Part shown: piece after piece, positions 43,468-51,484 of the stretch
Numbering within the stretch: position 1 is the stretch's first letter
How the letters are laid out: each line of letters begins with the position of its first letter
Assembly (NCBI RefSeq): GCF_030124145.1
Contig: NZ_JASKMS010000015.1
Coordinates: 1 to 64,000 of the forward strand
DNA: 64,000 bases
Source: Streptomyces sp. 378
Lineage (GTDB): Bacteria; Actinomycetota; Actinomycetes; Streptomycetales; Streptomycetaceae
Direction: 5' to 3'
Notes under the pieces: model-generated
What the model saw: only the letters and a program-made list of their open reading frames with translations
Told to the model about the DNA's origin: nothing
Database searches by the model: none
Made by a program: the position numbers and the translations under genes

Positions 43468-44493
43468 TCAGCCGCCCTCACCGGCGACGACCGCGTCACC
43501 GGCGGGACCGGCGCCGGGCCCGCCTTGACCGGCCCCCTGCACCGGCAGCTCCGCCGCGCGCACCGGCAGCGGATAGGGCGGGGGAGTGCCGCCGAACTCC
43601 GGGCAGTGGGCCTGGTGGTCGCACCAGCCGCACAACTTCGTGGGGCGCGGCCGCCAGTCACCCGTCTCGGTGGCCAGCCGGATCGCCTCCCACAGCGCCA
43701 GCAGCTTGCGCTCCACCCGCTCCAGGTCGGCGAGGACCGGGTCGTAGGTCAGCACCTGGCCGCTGCCGAGGTACACCAGCTGGAGCCGCCGGGGGATCAC
43801 GTTCTTCAGCCGCCACACCACCAGGGCGTAGAACTTCATCTGGAACAGCGCGCCCTCGGAGTACTCGGGCCGGGGCGCCTTGCCCGTCTTGTAGTCGACG
43901 ATCCGGACCTCGCCCGTGGGAGCCACGTCCACCCGGTCGATGATGCCGCGCAGGCGCAGCCCCGACTCCAGCTCCGTCTCGACGAACAGCTCCCGCTCGG
44001 CCGGCTCCAGCCGACTGGGGTCCTCCAGGGTGAACCAGCGCTCGACGAGCTGCTCCGCCTCGCCCAGCCAGCGAGCCAGCCGCTCACCCTGCGGATCGTC
44101 GGCGAACAGCTCCACCACCTCCGGCCGCGTCTCGCGCAGCCGGTCCCACTGGCCGGGGATCAGGGACTTGGCCCGAGGCGCCGTACGCTCGGCGGCCGGG
44201 GCGTCGAAGAGCCGCTCCAGGACCGCGTGCACCAGCGTGCCCCGCGTCGCCGCCTCACTCGGCTTCTCCGGCAACCGGTCGATGACCCGGAAGCGATAGA
44301 GCAGCGGACACTGCATGAAGTCACTGGCGCGCGAGGGGGACAGCGAGGCGGGCGCTATGGCGGCGGGGCCGGTCGGGGCGGTCGTCTCCACCGTCTCCCC
44401 TGCTGCCGTCGCGGGCCCGGCCGATCCCGGCGGATCCACCGCCGCGGCCGGGCTGCTGTCGGGCTGCGCCGCGCCCTCGGTGCTCGTCTCCAT
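43468..44493 (-). CDS. RecB-like PD-(D/E)XK nuclease with predicted 4Fe-4S cluster
   Basis: A 341-residue protein with a Cas4/AddB-type nuclease domain. Cys62 (MQCPLLYRF) plus three C-terminal cysteines (LCGWCDHQAHC) form the typical iron-sulfur staple. Catalytic residues are visible: HAVLE after residue 88, D in IIDRVDV and DYKTGK in IVDYKTGKAPR. It would be a single-strand DNA exonuclease or a repair nuclease without the helicase part. The N-terminal 45 residues are low complexity. ATG at 44493. The divergent M50 gene starts 200 bases away. Confidence 0.88.
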   Translation of the reverse strand: METSTEGAAQPDSSPAAAVDPPGSAGPATAAGETVETTAPTGPAAIAPASLSPSRASDFMQCPLLYRFRVIDRLPEKPSEAATRGTLVHAVLERLFDAPAAERTAPRAKSLIPGQWDRLRETRPEVVELFADDPQGERLARWLGEAEQLVERWFTLEDPSRLEPAERELFVETELESGLRLRGIIDRVDVAPTGEVRIVDYKTGKAPRPEYSEGALFQMKFYALVVWRLKNVIPRRLQLVYLGSGQVLTYDPVLADLERVERKLLALWEAIRLATETGDWRPRPTKLCGWCDHQAHCPEFGGTPPPYPLPVRAAELPVQGAGQGGPGAGPAGDAVVAGEGG

Positions 44494-44692
44494 GCCCCAG
44501 ACCATACGGCCCGCCACTGACAGTGACCCAGTCGCGGTCGCGCCGTGCGCGAGGTCAGAAGCCGTGAGGGGAGGGGAGGTCCGGGAAACACCGGGGGTGC
44601 CGGGGCGAAACGCACCTCGACGGACGCATACCATCGACTCGAGACCCTCCCGTCCGGCAGGCGCGGGAGACGCTTCGATCGAGGGGACACCG

Positions 44693-47032
44693 GTGGACGA
44701 GAGCGGCGGGCGCGGGCGGCCGCAGTCCGGCAACGACGAGTCGGCCGAGCGCCACACGGGGCTTCCGGCCCGGTCCGCCGACCCGACCCCCGCCGACGAA
44801 CAGCCCACGGACGAGCGGCGTTTCACGCCTGAGCGGCCCACCCGGGCAGCACACACCCCAGGAACAGAACCCGTCGTGCCCAACGGTCCCGCCGACGCCC
44901 CGGCGACGGACACACCGGCAACCCGGCCGGACGCCCGCGAGGACGACCCGTCCCCGGACCGGGCCCCCGCCACCGGCGGCTCCCCCGACGAGCCCGCCGA
45001 CACCCCCGCCCCACCCCCGCCCCCTGTGGATCCCCCGGCCGCTACCGAGCCCGAACCCCCGGCCTCCACCGATGCCCCACCCACCGCCTACGCCGGGAAC
45101 CCACACGCGGCTTCGGCGGAGGGCCCGCACAGAGCGTCCAGCGACGGCCCGGACGCGGTTTCGGCGGAGGGCCCGCACGGAGTGTCCAGCGACGGCCCGG
45201 ACGCGGTTTCGGCGGAGGGCCCGCACGGAGCGTCCAGCGACGGTCCGGACGCGGTTTCGGCGGATGGCCCGCACGGAGTGTCCAGCGACGGCCCGGACGC
45301 GGTTTCGGCGGATGGCCCGCACGGAGCGCCTGCCGACGGTCCGCATGCGGCTTCCACCGACGGCTCGCACGGAGTGTCCAGCGTCGGTTCGCATGCGGTT
45401 TCGGCGGAGGGCCCGCACGGAGCGCCCGACGACGGCCCGCACGGAGCGTCAGCGGACGGCCCGCATGGAGCGTCCAGCGGCGGTCCGCATTCGGCGTCCG
45501 CCGACGGCCCGCACGGAGAGTTCAGCGGCGGTCCGCACGCGGCGTCCGCCGACGGTTCACACGGGGCCTTCGCCGACGGTCCGCATGGAGCGCCCGCCGA
45601 CAGCCCGCCCGGGGCCTCCGCCGACGGTTCCCACGCGGCCCCCGCCCGGGGCAAGCACGACGGTCGCCCGCCGGAGGGCGACACCCACCCCGACCGTGCC
45701 TACGCCAGTGGCCCCCACTCGGCCCCCGCCACCGGCCGGCCCGAGACCGACCGGTTGCACAAGGCCCCGGTGCCGGACTCCGGCGACCACGAGCCTTCCG
45801 GCCGCGCCCCTGCCCCTGCCCACGGCGACCGTCCCCTCGCGCATTCCGCCGACGGCAAGGGCCCCGCCCCCCAGCGGCCCGAGCCGCGGGCCGGGCTGCT
45901 CATGGGGCGGCCCTTCGGCGTGCCCGTGTACGTCGCGCCGAGCTGGTTCCTCGTCGCCGCGCTGATCACCTGGGTCTTCGGCGGCCAGCTGGAGCGCGTG
46001 CTGCCCGAGCTCGGGGCCGCCCGCTACCTGGTCTCCTTGTTCTTCGCGGTCGCCTTCTACGCCTCCGTGCTCATCCACGAACTCGCGCACACGGTCGCCG
46101 CCCTCCGCTTCAAGCTCCCGGTCCGCCGCATCCGGCTCCAGTTCTTCGGCGGCGTCTCCGAGATCGAGAAGGAGGCCGAGACCCCCGGCCGGGAATTCGT
46201 GCTCGCCTTCGTCGGGCCCCTGCTCTCCCTCGTCCTCGCCGGTGTCTTCTACGCCGCCATGCAAGCCGTGGAACCCGGCACCGTCCCGGGCGTCCTGCTC
46301 GCGGGCCTGATGATCTCCAACCTCATCGTGGCGGCGTTCAACCTCCTGCCCGGCCTGCCCCTCGACGGCGGACGCATGCTCCGCGCCGTCGTGTGGAAGA
46401 TCACCGGCAAGCCGATGAAGGGCACCATCGCCGCCGCCTGGGTCGGCCGCGCCCTCGCCGTCTGCGTGCTCATCGGACTGCCCCTGCTGACCCAGTCCGG
46501 TGCCCTCGGCACCGACGCCGTCGACAACGTCGGCATGGACACCGTCCTCGACGCCCTGCTCGCCGCCATCCTCGCCGCGATCATCTGGACCGGCGCCGGC
46601 AACAGCCTGCGCATGGCCCGCCTGCGCGAGCACCTCCCCGAACTGCGCGCCCGTGCGCTCACCCGCCGTGCCGTCCCGGTCGAGTCCCACACCCCCCTCT
46701 CGGAAGCCCTGCGCCGAGCCAACTCCGCCGGCGCCCGCGCCCTGGTCGTCGTCGACGCGAACGGCAGCCCCGTCTCCCTCGTCCGCGAGGCCGCCATCGC
46801 CGGCGTGCCCGAGCACCGCCGCCCCTGGGTCGCCGTCAGCGGCCTCGCCCAGGACCTCACCGACGGCATGCGCGTCTCGGCGGAACTGTCGGGCGAGGAA
46901 CTCCTGGACGCCCTGCGCGCCACCCCCGCCACCGAGTACCTGGTGGTGGAGGAGACCGGCGAGATCTACGGCGTCCTGTCGGCGGCCGACGTGGAGCGCG
47001 CCTTCGTCAAGGCGATGGCGAGGCCGTCCTAG
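44693..47032 (+). CDS. M50 site-2-type membrane metalloprotease with octapeptide-repeat tail
   Basis: A 779-residue protein. Residues 1-135 are polar and Pro-rich; residues about 137-320 consist of about twenty-three imperfect octapeptides of the type [AV]S[AS][DE]GPH[GA]. After a further linker the membrane part begins near residue 405 (GRPFGVPVYVAPSWFLVAALIT). The zinc motif is H462-E-L-A-H466, and the second motif LPLDGGR has Asp558 as third ligand. Two CBS domains end the protein (about 665-775). S2P-type proteases cleave membrane-spanning regulators. The GTG at 44693 is preceded by GAGGGGACACC; earlier starts would overlap the divergent gene. Confidence 0.85.
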   Translation: MDESGGRGRPQSGNDESAERHTGLPARSADPTPADEQPTDERRFTPERPTRAAHTPGTEPVVPNGPADAPATDTPATRPDAREDDPSPDRAPATGGSPDEPADTPAPPPPPVDPPAATEPEPPASTDAPPTAYAGNPHAASAEGPHRASSDGPDAVSAEGPHGVSSDGPDAVSAEGPHGASSDGPDAVSADGPHGVSSDGPDAVSADGPHGAPADGPHAASTDGSHGVSSVGSHAVSAEGPHGAPDDGPHGASADGPHGASSGGPHSASADGPHGEFSGGPHAASADGSHGAFADGPHGAPADSPPGASADGSHAAPARGKHDGRPPEGDTHPDRAYASGPHSAPATGRPETDRLHKAPVPDSGDHEPSGRAPAPAHGDRPLAHSADGKGPAPQRPEPRAGLLMGRPFGVPVYVAPSWFLVAALITWVFGGQLERVLPELGAARYLVSLFFAVAFYASVLIHELAHTVAALRFKLPVRRIRLQFFGGVSEIEKEAETPGREFVLAFVGPLLSLVLAGVFYAAMQAVEPGTVPGVLLAGLMISNLIVAAFNLLPGLPLDGGRMLRAVVWKITGKPMKGTIAAAWVGRALAVCVLIGLPLLTQSGALGTDAVDNVGMDTVLDALLAAILAAIIWTGAGNSLRMARLREHLPELRARALTRRAVPVESHTPLSEALRRANSAGARALVVVDANGSPVSLVREAAIAGVPEHRRPWVAVSGLAQDLTDGMRVSAELSGEELLDALRATPATEYLVVEETGEIYGVLSAADVERAFVKAMARPS
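45101..45645 (+). repeat. 24-base coding tandem repeats in the M50 gene
   Basis: About twenty-three imperfect 24-base units (with GGCCCGCACGGAG at their core) encode octapeptides rich in Ser, Ala, Gly-Pro-His. Units at 45133-45330 are the most alike and form 48-base doublets. They are in frame and in a region predicted to be disordered. Number changes by slippage would keep the frame. Confidence 0.9.
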
Positions 47033-47070
47033 TGGTCGGTGGCCCTCTCCGGGGCCGGTAGGCTGGTCAC

Positions 47071-47973
47071 ATGTCCGAACCGACCGGTGCCGCCCGCAGG
47101 CGCGGGCCCTTCAAGGTCGGGGACCAGGTTCAGCTGACCGACCCCAAGGGCCGCCACTACACGTTCACGCTCGAGGCCGGGAAGAACTTCCACACCCACA
47201 AGGGTTCCTTCCCGCACGACGAACTGATCGGTGCTCCCGAGGGCAGCGTTGTCCGCACCACCGGAAACGTCGCCTACCTCGCGCTGCGCCCCCTGCTCCC
47301 CGACTACGTCCTGTCCATGCCCCGCGGCGCCGCCGTGGTCTACCCCAAGGACGCGGGGCAGATCCTGGCCTTCGCCGACATCTTCCCCGGCGCCCGCGTC
47401 GTGGAAGCCGGCGTCGGCTCCGGCTCGCTCAGCAGCTTCCTGCTGCGGGCCATCGGCGACCAGGGCATGCTGCACAGCTACGAGCGCCGGGCGGACTTCG
47501 CCGAGATCGCCCAGGCGAACGTGGAGCGCTACTTCGGCGGCCCGCACCCCGCCTGGCAGCTCACCGTCGGCGACCTCCAGGACAACCTGTCCGACGCCGA
47601 CGTCGACCGCGTCATCCTCGACATGCTCGCCCCCTGGGAGTGCCTGGAGGCCGTCTCCAAGGCACTCGTGCCCGGCGGCATCCTGTGCTGCTACGTGGCG
47701 ACCACCACCCAGCTCGCCCGGACCGTCGAGTCCATCCGCGAGATCGGCTGCTTCAACGAGCCGACCTCCTGGGAGACGATGATCCGCAACTGGCACATCG
47801 AGGGCCTGGCCGTCCGCCCGGACCACCGCATGATCGGCCACACCGGCTTCCTGCTCACCGCCCGGCGCCTCGCCGACGGCGTCGAGCCGCCCATGCGCCG
47901 CCGCCGCCCCGCCAAGGGCGCCTACGGCGAGGACTACGCCGGCCCCAACGCCGACGGCGGCGCCGCCCGCTGA
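47071..47973 (+). CDS. trmI: tRNA (adenine-58-N1) methyltransferase
   Basis: A 300-residue protein with the TrmI fold: N-terminal beta-domain (residues 1-70; FKVGDQVQLTDPKGRHY) and a Rossmann methyltransferase with SAM motif I VVEAGVGSGSLSSFLL and the substrate motif ILDMLAPWE. It methylates A58 in the T-loop of tRNA. This gene commonly neighbours the proteasome ATPase gene in actinobacteria (as in M. tuberculosis Rv2118c near mpa). ATG at 47071. A 20-bp perfect hairpin follows. Confidence 0.92.
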   Translation: MSEPTGAARRRGPFKVGDQVQLTDPKGRHYTFTLEAGKNFHTHKGSFPHDELIGAPEGSVVRTTGNVAYLALRPLLPDYVLSMPRGAAVVYPKDAGQILAFADIFPGARVVEAGVGSGSLSSFLLRAIGDQGMLHSYERRADFAEIAQANVERYFGGPHPAWQLTVGDLQDNLSDADVDRVILDMLAPWECLEAVSKALVPGGILCCYVATTTQLARTVESIREIGCFNEPTSWETMIRNWHIEGLAVRPDHRMIGHTGFLLTARRLADGVEPPMRRRRPAKGAYGEDYAGPNADGGAAR

Positions 47974-48290
47974 GCCGACCCGCCACCGCGTCAACGCACA
48001 GGCGCCGTGGCGCAGTTCCCGGATCCCTACCGGAACTGCGCCACGGCGCCTTTCCGTTGCCGCCCCGGGTGAACCCTCGCGCGACGCCGTTGACCTGCAC
48101 GAAGACCGTCACGGCCCCTGTCGCGCCGCGGCAGGAGCCGTGACCGCACAAGCCCGCTGACACAGCGGCAGGAACCGTAACCCTTCTGACTTCCCAGGCA
48201 ACGGACATGCACACCCCGCCGTTCCCTCGCGGTGTGACGTGTGGCACCATGCTGGCCACCCCACCGGCACAGCCTCAGGAGACACTCCTA
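47974..48290. other. Intergenic region after trmI
   Basis: 317 bases. The terminator at 48000-48051 fills its first part. The rest (48052-48290) shows no gene; a stretch with CGCGAAGAACCGTC-like pyrimidine runs is unremarkable. It should hold the promoter of the secreted protein at 48291. No inverted repeat or RNA gene other than the terminator was recognised. Confidence 0.45.
48000..48051 (+). terminator. Strong terminator after trmI
   Basis: AGGCGCCGTGGCGCAGTTCC (48000-48019) is perfectly complementary to 48032-48051 over 20 bp, loop of about 12 bases. It is followed by TTCCG. One of the strongest hairpins in the window. Confidence 0.9.
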
Positions 48291-48869
48291 GTGCAGTCTT
48301 CCGCCGTCCCGGAGCTCGCCCACACCCACACCCGTCCCATCCACTGGCTCGCCACCGCGACGGCCGTCGCCGGCGTCGTCGCCTTCTCCTCGGTCCTGCA
48401 GCCCGGCGCGGCGACGGCGGCCCAGCCGGCCGCCCCCGTGACCAAGAGCGCTCCGGCGCACACGACTCCACCCGACCCGAACGCGGTGACGTTCCCACTC
48501 GACTGCGGCCCGGTGAAGGCCGTGGTGAAGAAACGGGCCTCCGGGGACCTCGACGGCGACGGCAGACCCGAGACGGTCGCCGTGATCCACTGCGACTCCC
48601 CGATGGGCACCCCGCCGGACGGCGTGTACGTCCTCACGCGCGACGCCGACGGCGGCAAGCCGCGGGTCGTGGCCACACTGCTCGACCCCGAGGACGGCAC
48701 CATCGTCACCGACTTCGCCGTCCGCTCCGGCGCCGTCACGGCCACACTGCTCGGCTACTCCTCTGCCGACGTGCCGCGTTGCTGTCCCGACGAGAAGAGC
48801 GACGCGAAATGGCGTTGGCAGAACGGCTCGTTCGTCCGCTCCACTCCGGCCGGGGCCCGCAGCGTATGA
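48291..48869 (+). CDS. Secreted hypothetical protein
   Basis: A 192-residue protein with a long N-terminal signal (HWLATATAVAGVVAFSSVLQ) and a cleavage site near AATAAQ; the mature part has two cysteine pairs (LDCGPVKA, VIHCDSP, VPRCCPDE) and the Asp-rich segment ASGDLDGDGRPETVAVI, which resembles a calcium-binding FG-GAP/VCBS-type loop. No known catalytic motif. The GTG at 48291 has AGGAG 9 bases upstream. Function unknown; likely extracellular or cell-wall associated. Confidence 0.75.
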   Translation: MQSSAVPELAHTHTRPIHWLATATAVAGVVAFSSVLQPGAATAAQPAAPVTKSAPAHTTPPDPNAVTFPLDCGPVKAVVKKRASGDLDGDGRPETVAVIHCDSPMGTPPDGVYVLTRDADGGKPRVVATLLDPEDGTIVTDFAVRSGAVTATLLGYSSADVPRCCPDEKSDAKWRWQNGSFVRSTPAGARSV

Positions 48870-48928
48870 GGGGCGTGAGCCGAAGCGTGTGAGATATCAG
48901 ACAGTAGTAACGGTACGTAGAGAAGTAG

Positions 48929-49234
48929 TCACTCTGCGTCCGGCCCGAAGACCTCGGCCCTGTCCGAAACCCGACGTACGTGGATGCATTCGCCCGGACA
49001 CTCCTTCGCGGAGTCGATCACGTCCGTGAGGAGCGGGAGCGGAACGGGCGTTGTCGCGCCCGTGCCCTGGAGCAACTCGTCGTCGGCGCTCTTCACATAG
49101 GCCAGACCGTCGATGTCCAGCTCGAACACCTCGGGCGCGTACTGGGCGCAGATGCCGTCACCGGTACACAGGTCCTGGTCGATCCAGACCTCCAGCTCCT
49201 CGCCGTCGGCCCCGGCCACCTGCTGCACGCTCAT
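48929..49234 (-). CDS. Ferredoxin
   Basis: A 101-residue acidic ferredoxin. The cluster cysteines are C in DQDLCTGDGICAQYAPEVF and the C-terminal pair in ECPGECIHV; the CxxxxxC spacing (a Gly where a second ligand Cys would be) fits a [3Fe-4S] or mixed cluster type. It would carry electrons for cytochromes P450 or other oxidoreductases. The ATG at 49234 is used. It diverges from arc over 245 bases. Confidence 0.83.
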   Translation of the reverse strand: MSVQQVAGADGEELEVWIDQDLCTGDGICAQYAPEVFELDIDGLAYVKSADDELLQGTGATTPVPLPLLTDVIDSAKECPGECIHVRRVSDRAEVFGPDAE

Positions 49235-49479
49235 CTCTCCTGCCGTTTCTCCGCCGAGCCGCGCCGGGAATCCGGCCAGCTCCGGCGGGTGTTGAACAGT
49301 TCGACCCTACCCTCGGCTGGGTTCCAATCATGTTCGCTGGGTATTCCCCTGGCGTGAGGGAGAGCGCAAGGGTGAAGATCGGACACACCCCGACCGTCTT
49401 TGTGATCTAGGGGTTTCAATCGACACCCGCCCAGGTAGGGTCTGGAAGCGTCCAGCTCCCCTTGGAGGAGGTGAGGACC
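49235..49479. promoter_or_regulatory. Divergent ferredoxin/arc promoter region
   Basis: The sequence GTAGGGTCTGG at 49434-49444 contains a -10-like hexamer TAGGGT that also occurs in front of pup (53115-53120). No PafBC-type upstream box was found here. The rest is unremarkable. Confidence 0.4.
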
Positions 49480-51246
49480 GTGGCAGCCCACGACGACGAC
49501 ATGAACCGCGGCATCCGCCCGGGACGCGGGTCCGACGACCCGGCCGGGCAGATCGCCTACCTTGAGCAGGAGATCGCCGTCCTGCGACGCAAGCTCGCCG
49601 ACTCTCCGCGACACACGAGGATTCTCGAAGAGCGGATCGTCGAGCTGCAGACCAATCTGGCCGGCGTGTCCGCGCAGAACGAGCGACTCGCCAACACGCT
49701 CCGTGAGGCCCGTGACCAGATTGTGGCTCTCAAGGAAGAAGTCGACCGGCTCGCGCAGCCGCCGGCCGGCTTCGGTGTCTTCCTGACGGCCAACGAGGAC
49801 GGCACCGCCGACATCTTCACCGGCGGTCGAAAGCTCAGGGTGAACGTCAGCCCCGGCGTCGAGCTCGAAGAGCTCCGGCGCGGCCAGGAAGTAATGCTCA
49901 ACGAAGCGCTCAACGTGGTCGAGGCCATGGAGTACGAGCGCGTCGGTGACATCGTCACCCTCAAGGAGATCCTCGAGGACGGCGAGCGGGCCCTCGTGCT
50001 CGGGCACACCGACGAGGAGCGGGTGGTACGGCTTGCCGAGCCACTGCTGGACGTGAACATCCGCCCCGGTGACGCCCTGCTGCTCGAACCCCGCTCGGGC
50101 TACGTCTACGAGATCGTTCCGAAGAGCGAGGTCGAGGAACTCGTCCTCGAAGAGGTCCCCGACATCGGCTACGAGCAGATCGGCGGTCTCGGCGGCCAGA
50201 TCGAGGCCATCCGCGACGCGGTCGAGCTGCCGTACCTCTACCCGGACCTGTTCAAGGAGCACGAACTGCGGCCACCGAAGGGTGTCCTGCTGTACGGGCC
50301 CCCCGGATGCGGCAAGACACTCATCGCCAAGGCCGTGGCCAACTCACTGGCCAAGAAGGTCGCCGAAGTGACCGGCCAGGCCGCCGGCAAGAGCTTCTTC
50401 CTCAACATCAAGGGCCCCGAGCTCCTGAACAAGTACGTCGGTGAGACGGAGCGGCAGATCCGCCTCGTCTTCCAGCGGGCCCGTGAGAAGGCCAGCGAGG
50501 GCACCCCCGTCATCGTCTTCTTCGACGAGATGGAGTCCCTCTTCCGCACCCGTGGCTCCGGAGTCAGCTCGGACGTGGAGAACACCATCGTCCCGCAGCT
50601 GCTCGCCGAGATCGACGGTGTGGAGGGCCTGCAGAACGTGGTCGTGATCGGCGCCTCCAACCGCGAGGACATGATCGACCCGGCCATCCTGCGGCCCGGC
50701 CGACTCGACGTGAAGATCAAGATCGAGCGTCCGGACGCCGAGGCGGCCAAGGACATCTTCGGCAAGTACCTCACCGAGCGTCTCCCGCTGCACGGCGACG
50801 ACCTCGCCGAGCACAGCGGCTCCAAGGCCTCCACGGTCCAGAGCATGATCCAGACGGCTGTGGAACACATGTACGCCGAATCCGAGGAGAACCGCTTCCT
50901 GGAGGTCACCTACGCCAACGGTGACAAGGAAGTCCTCTACTTCAAGGACTTCAACTCCGGCGCCATGATCGAGAACATCGTCGGCCGCGCCAAGAAGATG
51001 GCGATCAAGGACTTCCTCGAGAAGAACCAGAAGGGCCTGCGCGTCTCCCACCTCCTCCAGGCCTGCGTGGACGAGTTCAAGGAGAACGAGGACCTGCCCA
51101 ACACCACCAACCCGGACGACTGGGCCCGGATCTCCGGAAAGAAGGGCGAACGGATCGTGTACATCCGTACGCTCATCACCGGAAAGCAGGGTGCGGACAC
51201 CGGACGCTCCATCGACACGGTGGCGAACACCGGTCAGTACCTGTAA
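49480..51246 (+). CDS. arc: Proteasome-associated AAA ATPase ARC (Mpa)
   Basis: A 588-residue AAA+ unfoldase. An N-terminal coiled coil (about 20-75) binds Pup, followed by two OB domains (about 80-235), then the AAA core with Walker A GPPGCGKT at 273-280, Walker B FFDEME with D349-E350 and the sensor/R-finger region RPGRLDVK. The C-terminus ends GQYL, the docking motif that opens the 20S core. It threads pupylated proteins into PrcBA with ATP. The GTG at 49480 fits the size of Streptomyces ARC; an alternative GTG at 49471 is too close to GGAGGAG. Confidence 0.97.
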   Translation: MAAHDDDMNRGIRPGRGSDDPAGQIAYLEQEIAVLRRKLADSPRHTRILEERIVELQTNLAGVSAQNERLANTLREARDQIVALKEEVDRLAQPPAGFGVFLTANEDGTADIFTGGRKLRVNVSPGVELEELRRGQEVMLNEALNVVEAMEYERVGDIVTLKEILEDGERALVLGHTDEERVVRLAEPLLDVNIRPGDALLLEPRSGYVYEIVPKSEVEELVLEEVPDIGYEQIGGLGGQIEAIRDAVELPYLYPDLFKEHELRPPKGVLLYGPPGCGKTLIAKAVANSLAKKVAEVTGQAAGKSFFLNIKGPELLNKYVGETERQIRLVFQRAREKASEGTPVIVFFDEMESLFRTRGSGVSSDVENTIVPQLLAEIDGVEGLQNVVVIGASNREDMIDPAILRPGRLDVKIKIERPDAEAAKDIFGKYLTERLPLHGDDLAEHSGSKASTVQSMIQTAVEHMYAESEENRFLEVTYANGDKEVLYFKDFNSGAMIENIVGRAKKMAIKDFLEKNQKGLRVSHLLQACVDEFKENEDLPNTTNPDDWARISGKKGERIVYIRTLITGKQGADTGRSIDTVANTGQYL

Positions 51247-51255
51247 AAGGCAGGG

Positions 51256-51299
51256 CGGCTGCGGGTGCCCTCGACGGGTACCCGCAGCCGACTGTTTTT
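51256..51299 (+). terminator. Intrinsic terminator after arc
   Basis: CGGCTGCGGGT (51256-51266) pairs with ACCCGCAGCCG (51280-51290), extended by GCCC/GGGT inside the stem. The tail ACTGTTTTTC has five T residues. It uncouples arc from dop, so dop and pup need their own promoters. Confidence 0.9.
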
Positions 51300-51322
51300 C
51301 AGGCCACGGCTGGAGCAACGCA

Positions 51323-51484
51323 ATGACGCAAATGATCTCCCCACCAGCGCAAAGGCGTTCTAGGCTCTTGCATACCGCCACGTCGCGCAGTGCGGGGACG
51401 GGCACCGCACACGCAACCGAGCGCCAGCGGTATCTGAGCGGCGCCCACGACCGAGGGCGCCGCCGGGCAAGGAGGGCCGCATGA
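51323..51484 (+). CDS. Possible small protein between arc and dop
   Basis: An open frame of 53 residues starting MTQMISPPAQRRSRLLH, ending in an Arg-rich tail (GRRRARRAA). GGAG lies 7 bases before the ATG and the stop overlaps the dop start as ATGA, a coupling arrangement. From memory a small hypothetical gene sits here in S. coelicolor. The codon bias is not strong enough to prove coding, and the basic tail could be a shadow. Confidence 0.4.
   Translation: MTQMISPPAQRRSRLLHTATSRSAGTGTAHATERQRYLSGAHDRGRRRARRAA

Noticed and set aside
44555..45442. An antisense frame with a regular VRALRRNRVR-type repeat
   Set aside because: It is the complement of the octapeptide repeats of the M50 gene, and repeats in one frame give repeats in all.
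45101..45645. CRISPR-like array
   Set aside because: The repeats are contiguous, imperfect and in frame; there are no unique spacers.
49235..49479. A second PafBC-type promoter before arc
   Set aside because: Only the -10-like TAGGGT is shared; the TTGTC box is absent at the required spacing.
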